In this document: piece by piece, positions 12,401-23,963 of the stretch | How positions within the stretch are numbered: position 1 is the first letter of the stretch | Layout of the letters: the number at the start of each line of letters is the position of its first letter | From: Sequoia sempervirens | Taxonomy: Eukaryota > Streptophyta > Pinopsida > Cupressales > Cupressaceae | NCBI GenBank assembly: GCA_007258455.2 | Contig: VDFB02270651.1 | Location: 495,645,370 to 495,709,369, forward strand | Reading direction: 5' to 3' | Length of the DNA: 64,000 nucleotides | Program-made: the position numbers and the translations under genes | Notes under the pieces: model-generated | Seen by the model: the letters and a program-made list of their open reading frames with translations, nothing else | Database searches by the model: none | What the model was told of the DNA's origin: nothing

Positions 12401-14008
12401 TTAAATTTTTAAGGTGTCTAGAGCCGTATAGGATTGGTTCAAAATGGTTTTCTGTATTTGCAGAATGCTATCAGGTACCCTGTTTTAAAAGCATTTATCT
12501 TTGAAGACCACAATAAAGATACAAATATCTTGCACCAAAGATCTTGCTCATATCTTTCAGACCATTATTACCAAAATGGCCATCAAAGAATTAGAGTATT
12601 CACACAGACTAGACAAATGATCACAATTTCAGCATTATAGAAAAAGTTTAAAGGGGGGTAAAAGTTTCACATGTCAGAAGTAGAACATCTGATCAAAGTT
12701 TGAAAACTCGGACTCGAAGCAGACTTAGCAGCCGAAAATAGGACTCGGACTCGGGACTCGGCACAGACTCAGCAAAAAACTCAGCTAGGACTCAACAAAG
12801 AAGAAAACCGTAGTTTTACAAAAAAACAAAAATAAATTAATGCAGTTAGAGAACATAAGAGCCTAATTTGATTATCAATTTCTCATAATTCAAATATTAC
12901 ACATGTTTTATGATCTTCAAACACTCAATATTTGAAGTTTCATCATTCATACTCATAGTTTCAAACTTTCAAATGAAAAAAACAAACAAAAAACAAGTTT
13001 TGAACATTCATACTCATTGTTTCCAGGCGATGCCAAGAGTCCTAAGTTGGGGCTCGGGAGTCCTTGACGAGTCAACTCGGCGAGCCCTAGGACTCACGAG
13101 TCCCAAGAGTCTTTTCCAGGACTCGCAGAGTCCTCGAACTGATGTGAATCTTGTGAGCATTCTAACAGTTCACAATTACACCATAACGGGTATGAGGTTT
13201 GTAAGTTTAGAGTCATGTGTGAATGATTTTTTTAAAATGACCACGAAATCACCAGATTTTCAGCCTCCACAATGGACATTTTATTTTTTTACTGTTAAAA
13301 AACATTTTTTGATGACATAAATATTAAGTTAAATAGGTATTCTAGCAGTTCGCAGCCCTTTCATGACCTATATGAGTTTCATGTGTCTAGAACCATACGA
13401 GATTAATTAAACAGAAATAACAATGATATATTCATGTGGCCATTCCAGCAGCTTGAATATTTACCGTGACCGGAAGGATTTTGGTGCGCCTAGAACCATA
13501 TAGAATTGAATTAAGATACTAGATATGTAAACATCAGAATTTCAAGGAATGAAATCTTGAATGCTGCAGATACAAGTTCTGGTGACAAAATTATGTGGGT
13601 GCAGTAGCATTCCACAGTTCTATCGTGACCTGCATGAGTTTCCCTTTTATGTCTATAGCCATACGACCACGGTTCTATCGTGACCTGCATGAGTTTCCCT
13701 TTCATGTCTATAACCATACGAAAATGAATCACTATATCATATTCTTTTAGCAGAAAGCATCCACACCAAAGGCATATGTTTGAGACTCGCTTGAAAACAA
13801 TAGACAATCTCAAAACGCCAACACCCCAAACACTTCTATTTTTTAAAAGCACATAAAGCATATTTTTTTAAAATCAAAACATACCAACAGAAGCGCTGAT
13901 ATTGGTCTCAGTAACCTGATTTTTCCTTAGCTTCCTCTCCAGATGTGCAGCAATCCACACAGTACCCAGGGGCCCCTTTTTGGCCAATATGAAATGTGAA
14001 TAGAACAT
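3423..14008 (-). CDS. RAD21: RAD21/SCC1 alpha-kleisin subunit of cohesin, 13 exons
   Basis: Encodes the kleisin that closes the SMC1-SMC3 cohesin ring holding sister chromatids together in the nucleus. Exons by splice sites: 14008-13885, 7525-7273, 7158-7067, 6966-6917, 6655-6585, 6476-6088, 5866-5743, 5146-5010, 4903-4476, 4241-4205, 4022-3929, 3812-3686, 3521-3423. All introns are GT-AG, phases agree, and the total is 2,025 nt (674 residues, stop TGA). Residues 1-110 form the Rad21/Rec8 N-terminal domain that binds SMC3 (MFYSHFILAKKGPLG, then FPEVPIALRLSGHLLLGVV). The middle is acidic and low-complexity. It has a basic patch near 345-355 (RKRRPRKRKQ). The C-terminal winged helix for SMC1 carries LAGRTRKESARMFFETL (about 626-642). 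The length suits a short plant mitotic RAD21 paralogue. I cannot say which SYN-type it is. No in-frame stop or frameshift is present. Confidence 0.93.
9190..9372. repeat. 50-51 bp GC-rich minisatellite with internal hairpins
   Basis: The word 'tcatg' recurs at 9191, 9242, 9293 and 9343, so the period is 51, 51 and 50 bp. Each unit reads roughly 'tcatggggtctaggggcaa' then 'tgcccccaatggggtcgag' then 'gggcagtgcccc'. The runs ggggcaa-ygcccc and gggcagtgccc are short inverted repeats. It is strongly GC-rich within an AT-rich intron. Confidence 0.85.
9541..9575. repeat. Perfect 12-bp inverted repeat
   Basis: 'tccctgtgggta' (9541-9552) and its exact reverse complement 'tacccacaggga' (9564-9575) flank an 11-nt loop. 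It sits about 170 bp from the GC-rich minisatellite and may belong to the same inserted element. Confidence 0.85.
12350..13730. repeat. Degenerate repeat family, 'gtgacctgcatgag' type
   Basis: A unit of the form 'cagttctatcgtgacctg', then 'catgagttt', then 'gtctagaaccatacgag' recurs with drift at about 12368, 13350, 13450, 13613 and 13668, and more weakly near 13165. The last two copies are an almost exact 55-bp tandem pair (13613-13722). This looks like decay and local duplication inside intron 1. Confidence 0.6.
12703..13140. repeat. Two clusters of GACTCGG/GAGTCC motifs
   Basis: At 12703-12793 the heptamer gactcgg and close variants recur at least five times on the plus strand. At 13032-13140 the motif occurs in both directions, giving short palindromes such as 'ggactcacgagtcc', 'ggactcgcagagtcc' and 'cgagtcaactcg'. 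The two clusters may be the ends of one small element about 440 bp long, but no clear terminal inverted repeat or target duplication could be fixed. Confidence 0.5.
13885..14008 (-). other. RAD21: Exon 1 of the RAD21 gene (start codon exon)
   Basis: This 124-nt exon encodes the first 41 residues plus one base, from MFYSHFILAKKGPLG to TETNISASV. It ends at a GTATGT donor (13884-13879). The leftover G joins exon 2 (from 7525) to make the Asp codon of DSIMFPEVP, which is exactly what the family requires. I chose ATG at 14008 because MFYS is the near-universal start of RAD21 proteins. Confidence 0.92.
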
Positions 14009-14659
14009 TGTGAACAAGCAGAAGGTGCTTCGATTTCTGCTTCAGCAGCCCAAAACAAAAAGAACTTCACTTCTTGGATTCGAACCTAAGACCAACAGGA
14101 TCCCAAAAAACTAGAACAGTTGGCTGAAAAAGCAGTCTATTTTTATGTGGGTGAGATGAAAAATAACTGAAACTTTTGTTAGTAGCTTTGAAGAAGTGTG
14201 AGATTTTTTCAATTTGGAGGCCCCCTCTTCTGTGTTTGTGGGTTTTCCCGCCACCACTTATCGTTTGGAGACGTGTACTGCTTTTTCATATTGTGCTTAG
14301 ACAAGTGTTGGGTAGTCTTTTTTAATGCTAAGATGTGTGTTATTTGGCTATTGGTTAGGCTAGTGCTTGTTTAAGGTGATCGTGGGCAAAATTTCTGTGA
14401 CCGTCTTGTTTCGAACGAGGATTTTTAGGGTTAAGATGAAGTCATGGAGCTAAATTTGATGATCGTATCGCCGTAAAAAAATTTTAAAAAATGTAGAAAA
14501 ATGTATAATATAAGAGGGAAGATTTTTTTAGTTTAAAAAATAATTGCTATATTACTTTTTATATATTAAAAGGAAAAATAATATACTATTCAAAAAAATA
14601 GGTAGTATAAGGTACACACTCAATGTTTATAAAAAGGTAAAGTTTGAATAAATAAGTAA

Positions 14660-16650
14660 AAATGAAAAAATAAAGTAATTCAAGCGGTGAGCTATATCAT
14701 TAGGAAGTGCAGGAGGGTCACGATTATTCATTTCTTTTTATACATCAACAAGAATGACACAATCACTAGCAATGTCTCAACTAGTAATCACACTCTTTTC
14801 TTCATTTTCATCCTCTACAAGCAACTAAGTAATGTGAATAAGAGAAATAGCTAGAGACAGGCATGGGAGTTTATCAAAATCTAGTCATCTAAGAGCCCCT
14901 TGGTCATAAGGTTGAGAGAGTGTTAAAGTGGGTAGGAGGGTTGTGACCAATCGCAAGCAAACCAATTCATGGCTCATATAGGAGGCTAGGAAGCATGTGA
15001 TTGGGAGTCATGAACCCCTCAAGCATTTTAAAAGTCCACGTCAACATCCATGAGAAGGGGAGTGACCCTTGTGGGAAGTTTGAGGTCACAAGACTTTGTC
15101 AATCGTACAAGGGACATTATCCTAATGATCTAATAAGACTTGTTAATGTGTCACTTCAAATGTAAATGTATTTGCTTGCACCTAAATTTGTATAAGAACA
15201 TTAGAACAAATCATAGCCTTAGTATTAAGCAAGAAATGGATACCAATAACGCAACTAGTGAAAAAGCAAAACAATTGTCTTTCTAAATACAAAAAGAATC
15301 TCCACCCTAAACATGTCAAATCTAGGTAAATTTAGCAAGAATTTTGGGTCAATCGCCCAATAAGACCATGTCATAAGAAAGACTCAAGTAGAAAAGGCTT
15401 TAAATTTTTATGAATTCAATTTCAATCTTCTTGAGCTTTGGAAAAAAACCAAGAAAGATGTTCGAGAGTCTCTTATTTTCCAAAAAATGGGCAGCGAGGA
15501 TTGACAACTCCCAAATGAGACAATCTAGTGCCAAGAGAGAGAGTTTAAAATAGAAAACACTAAGCAAAACAAGCAACCTTTGATGTCATTATTGTGGACA
15601 AAATAGTCTAAAATCTATGATGCCAAGTGCCTAGAGAGGAATAGAAAAGCTATCTATGATTCATCTTATAAATCACAAGAAGGTAAGGAGAAAGTCATGC
15701 ATATCCCTTGTGGGGGTTGTAATTGGAAAATGTTGTGTTTGGATACCATTCCAATCTTTCCACCAAGGTTTTAAGGTTGTAACCCAAATTTCATGAACCA
15801 TATTGGGATTAATTGAATCAATAATTGTTTGATATGTCTCAAAATCCTCATTGGAAAGCCTTAATTTCACTTTCACCTTTGGTCAAGAAAGAAAATTCCT
15901 AATTAGCTTGGAGAAAAGATCAATTAGATTCTTGATTCCCCTATTGTAGGATTTCAAAGCATGAAACCATCAAGCCTTTGCAAGTGGACGATCTTGACAA
16001 GAAAGAACCAAAGACCACCAAATAGATTATTGATTGATAGAAAATGTCTTGCAAAAGTCATCGTCACCCCACTAAATTCATAGCTTGATGGCCTCCCAAG
16101 CTTTTTGAATGCTTTTGATGACAAAAGTGCCTTAGATGTATATGGGTTATTTCATAATAAGAAAGGTATGAAGCCTAAGGCCCTTCCAAATTAGACCCCT
16201 AGTGGGCATTGCAATAGAGAGGTGATGTCAAATCAAGACCCTCCAAGCTCCATTACCTTCAAAGGCTATGATAATCCATTTAGAACATAAAGCTAAACAT
16301 TGACATTAGATTAAATGCAACCCTAGGACTCTAGAGCACAAAGAAAGCAACAATATTTGCAAGCTAGACAATCCAATAAGGCATGAGCCAAAATATAGCT
16401 AAAGCATTCAACAACAAGCACATAAAGGATAGAAGCCAAAGGATTGTCATGGCAAATGGACCTTAAAATCCCTAAAGAATTAGATCACCAATCATTAATG
16501 GTAGTGCAAGAATAAGCAACAACAAAATGTATTTTGACTAAGCACACAAAATAGGATCCAAATCATAAAGCTTGAAGCGTGGAAAGGATATAGGGCTATT
16601 CAATACAATCACAAGCTTTGGAAAATTCAATTTTAAGAAAGATGACTTAC
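14660..16650 (-). pseudogene. Heavily decayed coding remnant, possibly LINE-like
   Basis: Read on the minus strand, short protein-like runs broken by stops and frameshifts follow one another. The longest open piece is 67 codons (15876-15673), with NPNMVHEIWVTTLKPWW. Others read roughly SIWWSLVLSCQDRPLAKA (about 15,950-16,030) and LVEDENEEKSVITS (about 14,800). The style (Trp-rich, RxLAKA-like) resembles the C-terminal part of plant LINE reverse transcriptase proteins, but I cannot show a catalytic motif. It could also belong to another retroelement. Treat the identity as open. Confidence 0.25.
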
Positions 16651-16834
16651 AAGTAACAACATCTAGCTCATTCCATTCCTTCCTTAAAAAACAATAATGT
16701 TATAAAAAATACACCTAGATTTAATAAAGAGATAAAATTTATAATATTCTTTTGAAATAATAAGGTTTGCCTTAACCTTTGAAATGCATTATAGTTGTTA
16801 TATTTTAAAAGTTAGCTTATATATATAATTGTAA

Positions 16835-16950
16835 TTTTGTGGCATATTCATGCTATTTTTTTCTAATTTAATTTTGTGACATATTCATGTTATTTTTTCT
16901 AATTTAATTTTGTGACATATTCATGATATTTTTTCTAATTTAATTTTGTG
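16835..16950. repeat. 36-37 bp tandem repeat, three copies
   Basis: The unit 'ttttgtgacatattcatg' followed by 'ttattttttctaatttaa' starts at 16835, 16872 and 16908, and a partial fourth begins at 16944. The copies are nearly identical. Confidence 0.85.
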
Positions 16951-18251
16951 TTTATTTTGGTATAACGATTTAATATAATAATATATCGATATATGATATA
17001 TTTTTGTGTTTGGTTTAGTTGATAGTTTGTTTCTTATTTATATTTATTTTATTTTATTAGTTCATGTCTATGGTAGGGGTACTATAGTTTTCACTATGGC
17101 TATTGTTGAGGAGTGTTTTAGCACTACACAACACAAATAAAACACAAGTGTTCTATCTCTCTTGAAAGGTAACTCTCTACAGAGAACTTTAGAAAATGAC
17201 CCTAAGGTTTTGAATTTCAGGTCTTGACAATGCAAAAACAACTCAGTTGTTGATGTGATATTTTGGTAATCAGAAAGGGAATTTATGGTTTAAAAGGTTG
17301 GAAGCTAATAAGACTCAATAAGGGTTTTATGAAATCTGAAGATAAATGTGAAGCCTAACTGTATCTCCAAATTTGAAATCTGAAAAATAATATTATCATC
17401 AAATATGGCAATCCAAGTGATGCATTTAACCTAAAACTAACACAGATTCAAAGAAATGGAAAAAGATTAAAGGTTTTAGATAGATTCTAATTTTAAAACC
17501 TAAGTGCAATCATGCAAATAACTAGCATTTTAGGTGGATAAATCCCCAATAAAACCTATCTCTACTTGATCAAGGAAAACCCAACAACTTCACATAAATG
17601 GTACAATCTTCAAAGGAATTTAAAATATTTTCAAACTATAAATCATTCAAACATATACCCGGATTTTGGCATAATATGAGTAAATATTCACAGTTGAACT
17701 ATTGCATTAAAATGGCTCAGACTAACCATGCACTATAACTTACAATCACTAAATCACAAATGGTATGAGCAGTAGACTTGAATCAAACACCTTCAATACT
17801 TTTCCATAAACATGAAAGAACTAAAACTAAATAACTTGAAATAACTTGGAAAGCAGGAACCATGCAATAATATGAAGCAACAAATAATAGAACACTAGAA
17901 TCAATGTCTTCTCCTTATATTAGCTTTAAAGTGTTTACAACAAATCCATATTCAACTGAAAAATGAGGGAAAACCTCATATTTAAAGAGATCATCATGAA
18001 ATTAGGGTTTAAAATCAATGGCTCAGATTACATCAAGTTGGGCACCTTAATTAGGTTAACCAAAATAGGTTAACATCATATGATCCTAGTGCCCATTTGA
18101 ATTTTAATATTAAAAATACCAAATCTTATTTTTTACATTTAATGTCATTTTACATTTGAAATAAAACTTTTTTGGCACTGATTCCTAGGTTGTCCAGGCT
18201 ATCTTTTGATGTATGATGGAGATTTGCATTGATTACAAGGCTAAGTCATCC

Positions 18252-19447
18252 TTATTCTACTCCTTTTTCCATGTGTTGCTTCTTTGTGAATTCTTGGAAT
18301 TTATACACAATATTATTTAATTCCTCTTGGCTAGGAGCTAGAATAATTTTAATTCTAAAAGCAGTTGAGGCTAACTCAGCTTCATATTTCTTTAATATTT
18401 TATCCCAATCCAGCTTAGATTCTTGGAATTTATGCATCATTCTGACATACAGGACAACATTCTCCAAATGGTCCTCAATGACATTTCCATCCTCAACATG
18501 AGTGAAGCTCTCCTTCCACCATTGCTTTAATAAATCTAATTTCACAAAATTCTTGCTGAGAGATTTTCCTGTCATCACTTCCAAAAATAAAATATAGCCT
18601 GCTAAAATATCACCTAGATCTTTCTCAATTATGGGGCCTTCTTTCAATGTCTTATCCATGATCTCTCTTTTAAATTTGAAGGCCCCAACCATTCTTTTGG
18701 TTTACCAACATTCTCAACAGTGAGAACCTTTTCTTCAATCAACACTTTCAGGAATACCAATCAACATGTTTAACTTGACTATGGATTTGTCATCGATGGC
18801 CTTGCACATAGTCATAATCTCCTATAATGTGTCCAGACAGGCTGAACACTTTTCATATATCTCCACAATTTCAACTGTCAAAGGGATTTCTTTTTCATAA
18901 ACTCTTACCACCCAACCCTAAGCCACATGTGCTGAAGATTCCATCTTTCCCAACTCACTAATAGCACCCTTTGATAATATATTGGGTTGTGTAGAAGAAC
19001 CAACCTCAGACCGAAGAGGGCTTAAACCAAGTGTTTAATATATTTTTGCAATTCATCCACTTGCCTCTGCAGTTGCTCCTTAGCTTTAACTTCTTTCTCT
19101 AGCCTTTGCACGATAGTCTCTACATATCCTTGGAGATTTCAACCTCTTGCTTTTTGGTTGAGGGGCCCAAGTTAATAGATTAAACATTATACTCCTCAAG
19201 AGTAATGTCCTCTTTATTATTCTCAACCATAGGTGTCACAATGTGTAACACCCTATTTTTAGAATCATCTTTTATAATTCAAGAAATGACCAATGCTTTC
19301 TTCTTCTCCTTGGGCTTATCAAGACCAATCAAAAAAATGTCCTAGTCAGGCACCACCTCCTCAACAACTAGCTTAGGTTTTAGACTTTCTTTCAACCAAT
19401 AAGGGGTAGTAGACACTTCTACATTAGTATCCAATTCCTGTTGTCTG
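18252..19447 (-). pseudogene. 3' part of an unrecognised, interrupted protein gene
   Basis: This is the C-terminal part of a broken protein whose 5' part lies at 23964-26415; the LTR element 19448-23963 splits the two. The clearest piece is a 146-codon frame (18692-18252), mostly charged helix-forming sequence with LAGYILFLEVMTGKS and the end EFTKKQHMEKGVE. Upstream frames are rich in Glu, Lys and Asp (for example DKPKEKKKAL near 19310) and contain stops and at least one frameshift near 18,680. I do not recognise the family. Downstream, the minus strand has LTR-leader-like text near 17,950-18,050, so it may belong to a retroelement. Confidence 0.45.
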
Positions 19448-20801
19448 CATTGAAAATGAAGGTGAAATTATGTAGCTTAAAACTTGTAAACTTATGTGAC
19501 TGTAGATTTAATTAAGTGTTCTTTGTCACAATTCTTTGTGTATGATTAATTTGTTTAGGTTAATTTTACCAATTGTAGAAAGAGACAAAAGATTGTAGAA
19601 GAATGAGACAAAAGATAGAAGTGACACAACATATATGTGGAGAAACCCTTTCGGGAAAAAACTCCACCAGAATCAATAGTGCTTGTATTATTTAACCTTA
19701 GAACAAGATTACAATGATACTATATCAATCCTTGATTGATATGCTTCCTTGCCTTCAACAATCCTTCTTCACAACCTGCACGAAACTCTCATACACTTTC
19801 TGCAGCACAAGTTATCCATGCATTCCATGTGACCAAGCATGAATCTACACATCCCATGCCATGCTTCAAACCCTCACACATGCACAAGCTCAACCTACTA
19901 ACCTGCAATAAACTCTGATGCAATTGCTGCAATAAATAGACAATTAATGAGCATCTAAACTCATAAGATTTATCAAATACAAGACCATATAGCTCCTCTT
20001 AAAAAACCATGCCTAGATTGTGCAAGTAGAGTTCCACACTGTAACATGAAGTCAAAAATAAAGTATCCTCAATTTAGGTGCCCCAAACTGAACACTTAAC
20101 TGATCGTTGGTCAAGAAAATATCTTGCAAGCATCACCTCAAAGTTGGAGCCAAAATATGGGCCCACTTAACTAAGCCTTGTAAATATCTTCTCATGCAAA
20201 AGGTGTTAACTCAAAGATGCCACCTTGGGCACCCAAGGTGTGTCCAAGTCAATCTTAGTTAACTGAAACATATCTCTCCACCAATTCATGCAAAAATTAT
20301 GCATGATTGATCATCCCCACTTAACTAAATGTATCCACATGCTATATGTCATGCAACTAAAGTCATTAGTCATGCGACTCAAGTCAAATGAATTCAACTA
20401 GCATTCAACTCAAACTAACTACATGTAACTGAAGATAACTGAACTGAACTGAACTGAACTGATACCAAATTGAACTCCACTCATGTAAATATCAATCCCT
20501 AACTTGTAGGATCTAAACATGTATTAATGAAGTGTTATCAATCCTCCAAACAATTAACTTAAGCAAGGTGGGTTCCACCTTCCATGTGGGTGCCCCATGT
20601 GCTTCTATTTTGTAGGAGCTCTTCTTGGGTGTCCCCACATGTTCCTATCATTTAGGAATAATTACAAATATCAATTTACATGTTCATTTCATTTGAATTT
20701 AATCTCTTTCTCATCCTAGTGATGGGGAACACTTTCCAAGGACTTAGGAGATACATGTAATATGTTTAGGATTGCAATTAAATGGCATCCTATTTCTGAC
20801 A
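19448..20801 (-). repeat. 3' LTR of the non-autonomous element
   Basis: About 1,354 bp. It matches 22596-23963 along its full length. In the element's direction it begins TGTCAGAAATAGG. It contains an (AACTG)n run near 20440-20462 that is longer and different in the other LTR. A 60-codon frame (19736-19918) recurs almost unchanged in the other LTR at 22885-23067. It reflects LTR identity rather than a gene. Confidence 0.85.
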
Positions 20802-22595
20802 TTCTCCCACTTGACATTATACATTGCAATTATTCTAAAAAAGGAATCATTATTATAAATCAAGTATAGGACTCAAGGCCAATGGCCTTCCTGCACCAAG
20901 AGAACTTATCTGCAACATTGATCAAAGTGTCAACTTTCTCAATCAATACATTTCCCAAGTCTTTGTAACCAAACTATCATAGGTATAACTTCATGCTATC
21001 AACATAACAAACCAAATCTGCAAACAAGTCCTCATATATCCACCATCCTGCAAAATAATACTTCAAGGTAATAACACACATAGACATGCAATAAAAAACC
21101 TCTAAAGTAACTCACTGTAGTAAAGTGTAACTAGTCCAAGAGAGGTGCCCCTCTCATACAAAACACATATACCTTCTAGAACTCCCACTACATAGGTAAT
21201 GTCAAATCTGAAAACAAGATCACAACATTAACAAGTCCTCCTATAGCACTTCACATAGAGGATGTGGCTAACTCCTCTATCATAGTGTCAAAGAAACATA
21301 CAATGATATGTAGAATACATCTCTCATAACACAAGAACCTTCAAGAAGAAGACAATATTCCCACAAAGAGAGAACCTGCAAATCAAACCATGTTCTTATA
21401 CCACACTAACATGTACACAATTGTATAAAGTAATATCTCGTTCAACACTCCCAAACTAAAAGGATATCAACATCCAACCATTCAACTCATAATGAAACAT
21501 GGAAAACTTAGATGTAAACCTCTCATGGAAAGTAGATCAAACTTAGCCAAACATTCCCACAACAAAAGGGAATATGCCCAAATCCACTAACTATCTCTCG
21601 TACCTCTCCTACCCAAATCCTCAAAACTAACTCAAGTTCAAGATTGCAAGGAGAACAATGGAAATACATAAAATCATGCGTCTTCTTCTCAATAATCCCT
21701 TAGAACTCAATTTTCAAGACTAATGCATAAGAGAAGACAAGATACATATAAATAATGCATCTAATAATCAAGTGGGCAACATGTTTTAGATCATTTACCT
21801 GCCAAGTAGACCAAGAGTGGGATACAAGATTGTCATGTGAATACAATTCCAAGCAATATAGGCTTTCAATAAAGACAACCTTCTCATCAAGTCTATTATG
21901 GACTCTCATTCATTTCCAGGTGTAGGTACCTCGGTCTTTACTGTTGAATTTTTTTTATAACAAGTAACCAATCCAACACATATCTCTTAACATAAGAATT
22001 ATCCAGCCTAACCTAAGTCTCTCTAATATCCATGAGCACCCACCAATCAATCCATGCCAGCTTCAAATGCATCATGCATAATCATAAAGCTCCAAGCAAA
22101 TGATTAATATTCAAAACCAAAAAGAACTGCATCCTCTCCAAAGGAAGAATAATAACACCTTTACTAAAGAATCTAATGGTCCTCCATGAAACAAGATGTT
22201 AAAACCTCTTCAAATTACATGAAGATAACCATATCCTACCAAAGCTCCCACTGAGCTGTGATACCGAGCTATACATGGCAACAAGATAAACATCAAACCA
22301 TCATTGTCAAAAACTCCCACTGAAACATGTAACCAAGCTATACATGACATCGTGATAACCATCTCCTAAATGAAGATCATCCATGGCCTCAACACAATCA
22401 AAGAATCTGTTGTTAACGACACATCTCCCAAAGGTCAAGAAAACCATAATCTATAAACCAAGAAGATAAAACACACTTCTTTTACAAAATTGTAATAACA
22501 CAAATAGTAAAATCTCCCACTACAACCAAAAATCCTTCAAACTTTTAAGAGAAAGATGTCCCAAACTCTACCCAACCATTAGCTCTGATACCAAA
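20802..22595 (-). other. Non-coding internal region of the LTR element
   Basis: 1.8 kb lying between the LTRs. I see no retroviral motif on either strand. Near 22,235-22,370 there are two diverged copies of text containing 'ctcccactga' and 'gctatacatg'. The element must rely on proteins supplied by a relative. Confidence 0.75.
22582..22593 (-). promoter_or_regulatory. Primer-binding site (initiator-Met tRNA)
   Basis: Reads TGGTATCAGAGC on the minus strand, the standard initiator-Met tRNA complement in plant LTR elements, 2 nt from the 5' LTR. Confidence 0.85.
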
Positions 22596-23963
22596 TGTTG
22601 AAAATGAAGGTGAAATTATGTAGCTTAAAACTTGTAAACCTATGTGACTGTAGATTTAATTAAGTGTTCTTTGTCACAATTCTTTGTGTACGATTAATCT
22701 GTTTAGATTAATCTTACCAATTGTAGAAAGAGACAAAATATTGTAGAAGAATGAGACAAGAAGATAGAAGTGACACAACATATACATGGAGAAACCCTTT
22801 AGGGAAAAAACTCCACCAGAATCAATAGTGCTTGTATTATTTAACCTTAGAACAAGATTACAATAATATTGTATCAATCCTTGATTGATATGCTTCCTTG
22901 CCTTCAACAATCCTTCTTCACAACCTGCACAAAACTCTCATACACTTTCTATAGCACAAGCTATCCATGCATTCCATGTGACCAAGCATGAATCCACACA
23001 TCCCATGCCATGCTTCAAACCCTCACACATGCACAAGCTCAACCTTCTAACTTGCAATAAAATATGATGCAATTGCTGCAATAAATAGACAATTAATGAG
23101 CATCTAAACTCATAAGAGTTGTCAAATACAAGAGTATATAGCTCCTCTCAAAAAACCACGCCTATATTGTGCAAGTAGAGTTCCACACTGTAACATGAGG
23201 TCAAAAAAAAAGTCTCCTCAATTTAGGTGCCCCAAACTAAACACTTAATTGATCGTTGGTCGAGAAAATATCTTGCAAGCATCACCTCAAATTTGGCACC
23301 CAAGAATGGGCCCACTTAACTGAGCCTTGTAAATATCTTCTCATGCAAAAGGTGTTAACTCAAAGATGCCAACTTGGGCGCCCAAGATGGGTCCAAGTCA
23401 ATCTTACTTAACTGAAACATATCTCTCCACCAATTCATGCAAACATTATGCATGATTGATCATCCCCACTTAGCTGAATGTATCCACCTATTATCTGTCA
23501 TGCAATTGAAGTCATTAGTCATGTGACTCAAGTCAACTAAATTCAACTAGCATTCAACTCAAACTAACTACATGCAACTGAACTAAATTGAACTGAACTG
23601 ATACTGAACTGAACTAAATTGAACTTAAATAAACTAAACTAAACTAAACTAAACTCCACTCATGTAAATATCAATCCCTAACTTGTAGGATCTAAACATG
23701 TATTAATGAAGTGTTATCAATTATCCAAACAATTTTCCACCTTCCATGTGGGCACCCCATGTGCTCCTATTTTGTAGGAGTTATTTTTGGGCATCCCCAC
23801 ATGTTCCTATCATTTAGGAATAATTACAAATGTCAATTTACATGTCCATTTCATTTGAATTTAATCTCTTTCTAATACTAGTGTTGGGAAACACTTTCCA
23901 AGGACTTAGGAGATACATGAAATATGTTTAGGATTGCAATTAAATGACATCCTATTCCCAATA
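22596..23963 (-). repeat. 5' LTR of the non-autonomous element
   Basis: About 1,368 bp, starting TATTGGGAATAGG in the element's direction where the other copy has TGTCAGAAATAGG. It carries an expanded run of aactg/aacta pentamers at 23575-23655. The two LTRs differ at many scattered sites, so the insertion is not recent. Confidence 0.85.

Larger units (their letters stand above)
7526..13884 (-). other. RAD21 intron 1 (6.36 kb), repeat-rich
   Basis: This very long intron follows codon 41; the other twelve exons sit within 4.1 kb. It holds no gene that I can support. It contains a 50-51 bp GC-rich minisatellite (9190-9372), a perfect 12-bp hairpin (9541-9575), a diverged internal duplication near 12040-12225, clusters of ACTCGG/GAGTCC motifs (12703-13140), and scattered copies of a repeat around 'gtgacctgcatgagtttc' (12350-13730). 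No splice site or exon of another gene is evident. Confidence 0.8.
14009..17100. other. Region upstream of RAD21; decayed sequence, no intact gene
   Basis: The first few hundred bases are the presumed promoter and 5' leader of the minus-strand RAD21 gene. I see no clear TATA box. Beyond about 14,650 the minus strand shows broken stretches of protein-like sequence (see the separate entry), and a short tandem repeat lies at 16835-16950. Otherwise I see nothing definite. Confidence 0.45.
19448..23963 (-). mobile_element. Non-autonomous LTR retrotransposon (LARD-like)
   Basis: Two direct LTRs of about 1.36 kb (19448-20801 and 22596-23963) flank only 1.8 kb of internal DNA. No gag, protease, reverse transcriptase or integrase can be read there. 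The primer-binding site on the minus strand (TGGTATCAGAGC, 22593-22582) matches the 3' end of plant initiator-Met tRNA and lies 2 nt inside the right LTR. A polypurine tract (AGTGGGAGAA, 20811-20802) abuts the left LTR. The orientation is therefore minus, with the right LTR as the 5' one. Target duplication is weak (gtctg / gtccc, 3 of 5). The polypurine tract resembles that of copia elements. It inserted into an older protein-coding element. Confidence 0.85.

Noticed and set aside
14076..14086. A tRNA-type B box (GGTTCGAATCC on the minus strand) in the RAD21 5' flank
   Set aside because: No A box at the right spacing and no acceptor stem or anticodon arm could be folded, so it is not called as a tRNA or SINE.
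19736..23067. Two nearly identical 60-codon frames at 19736-19918 and 22885-23067
   Set aside because: They lie at equal places in the two LTRs of one element and read against its direction. Their similarity is LTR identity, not a gene pair.
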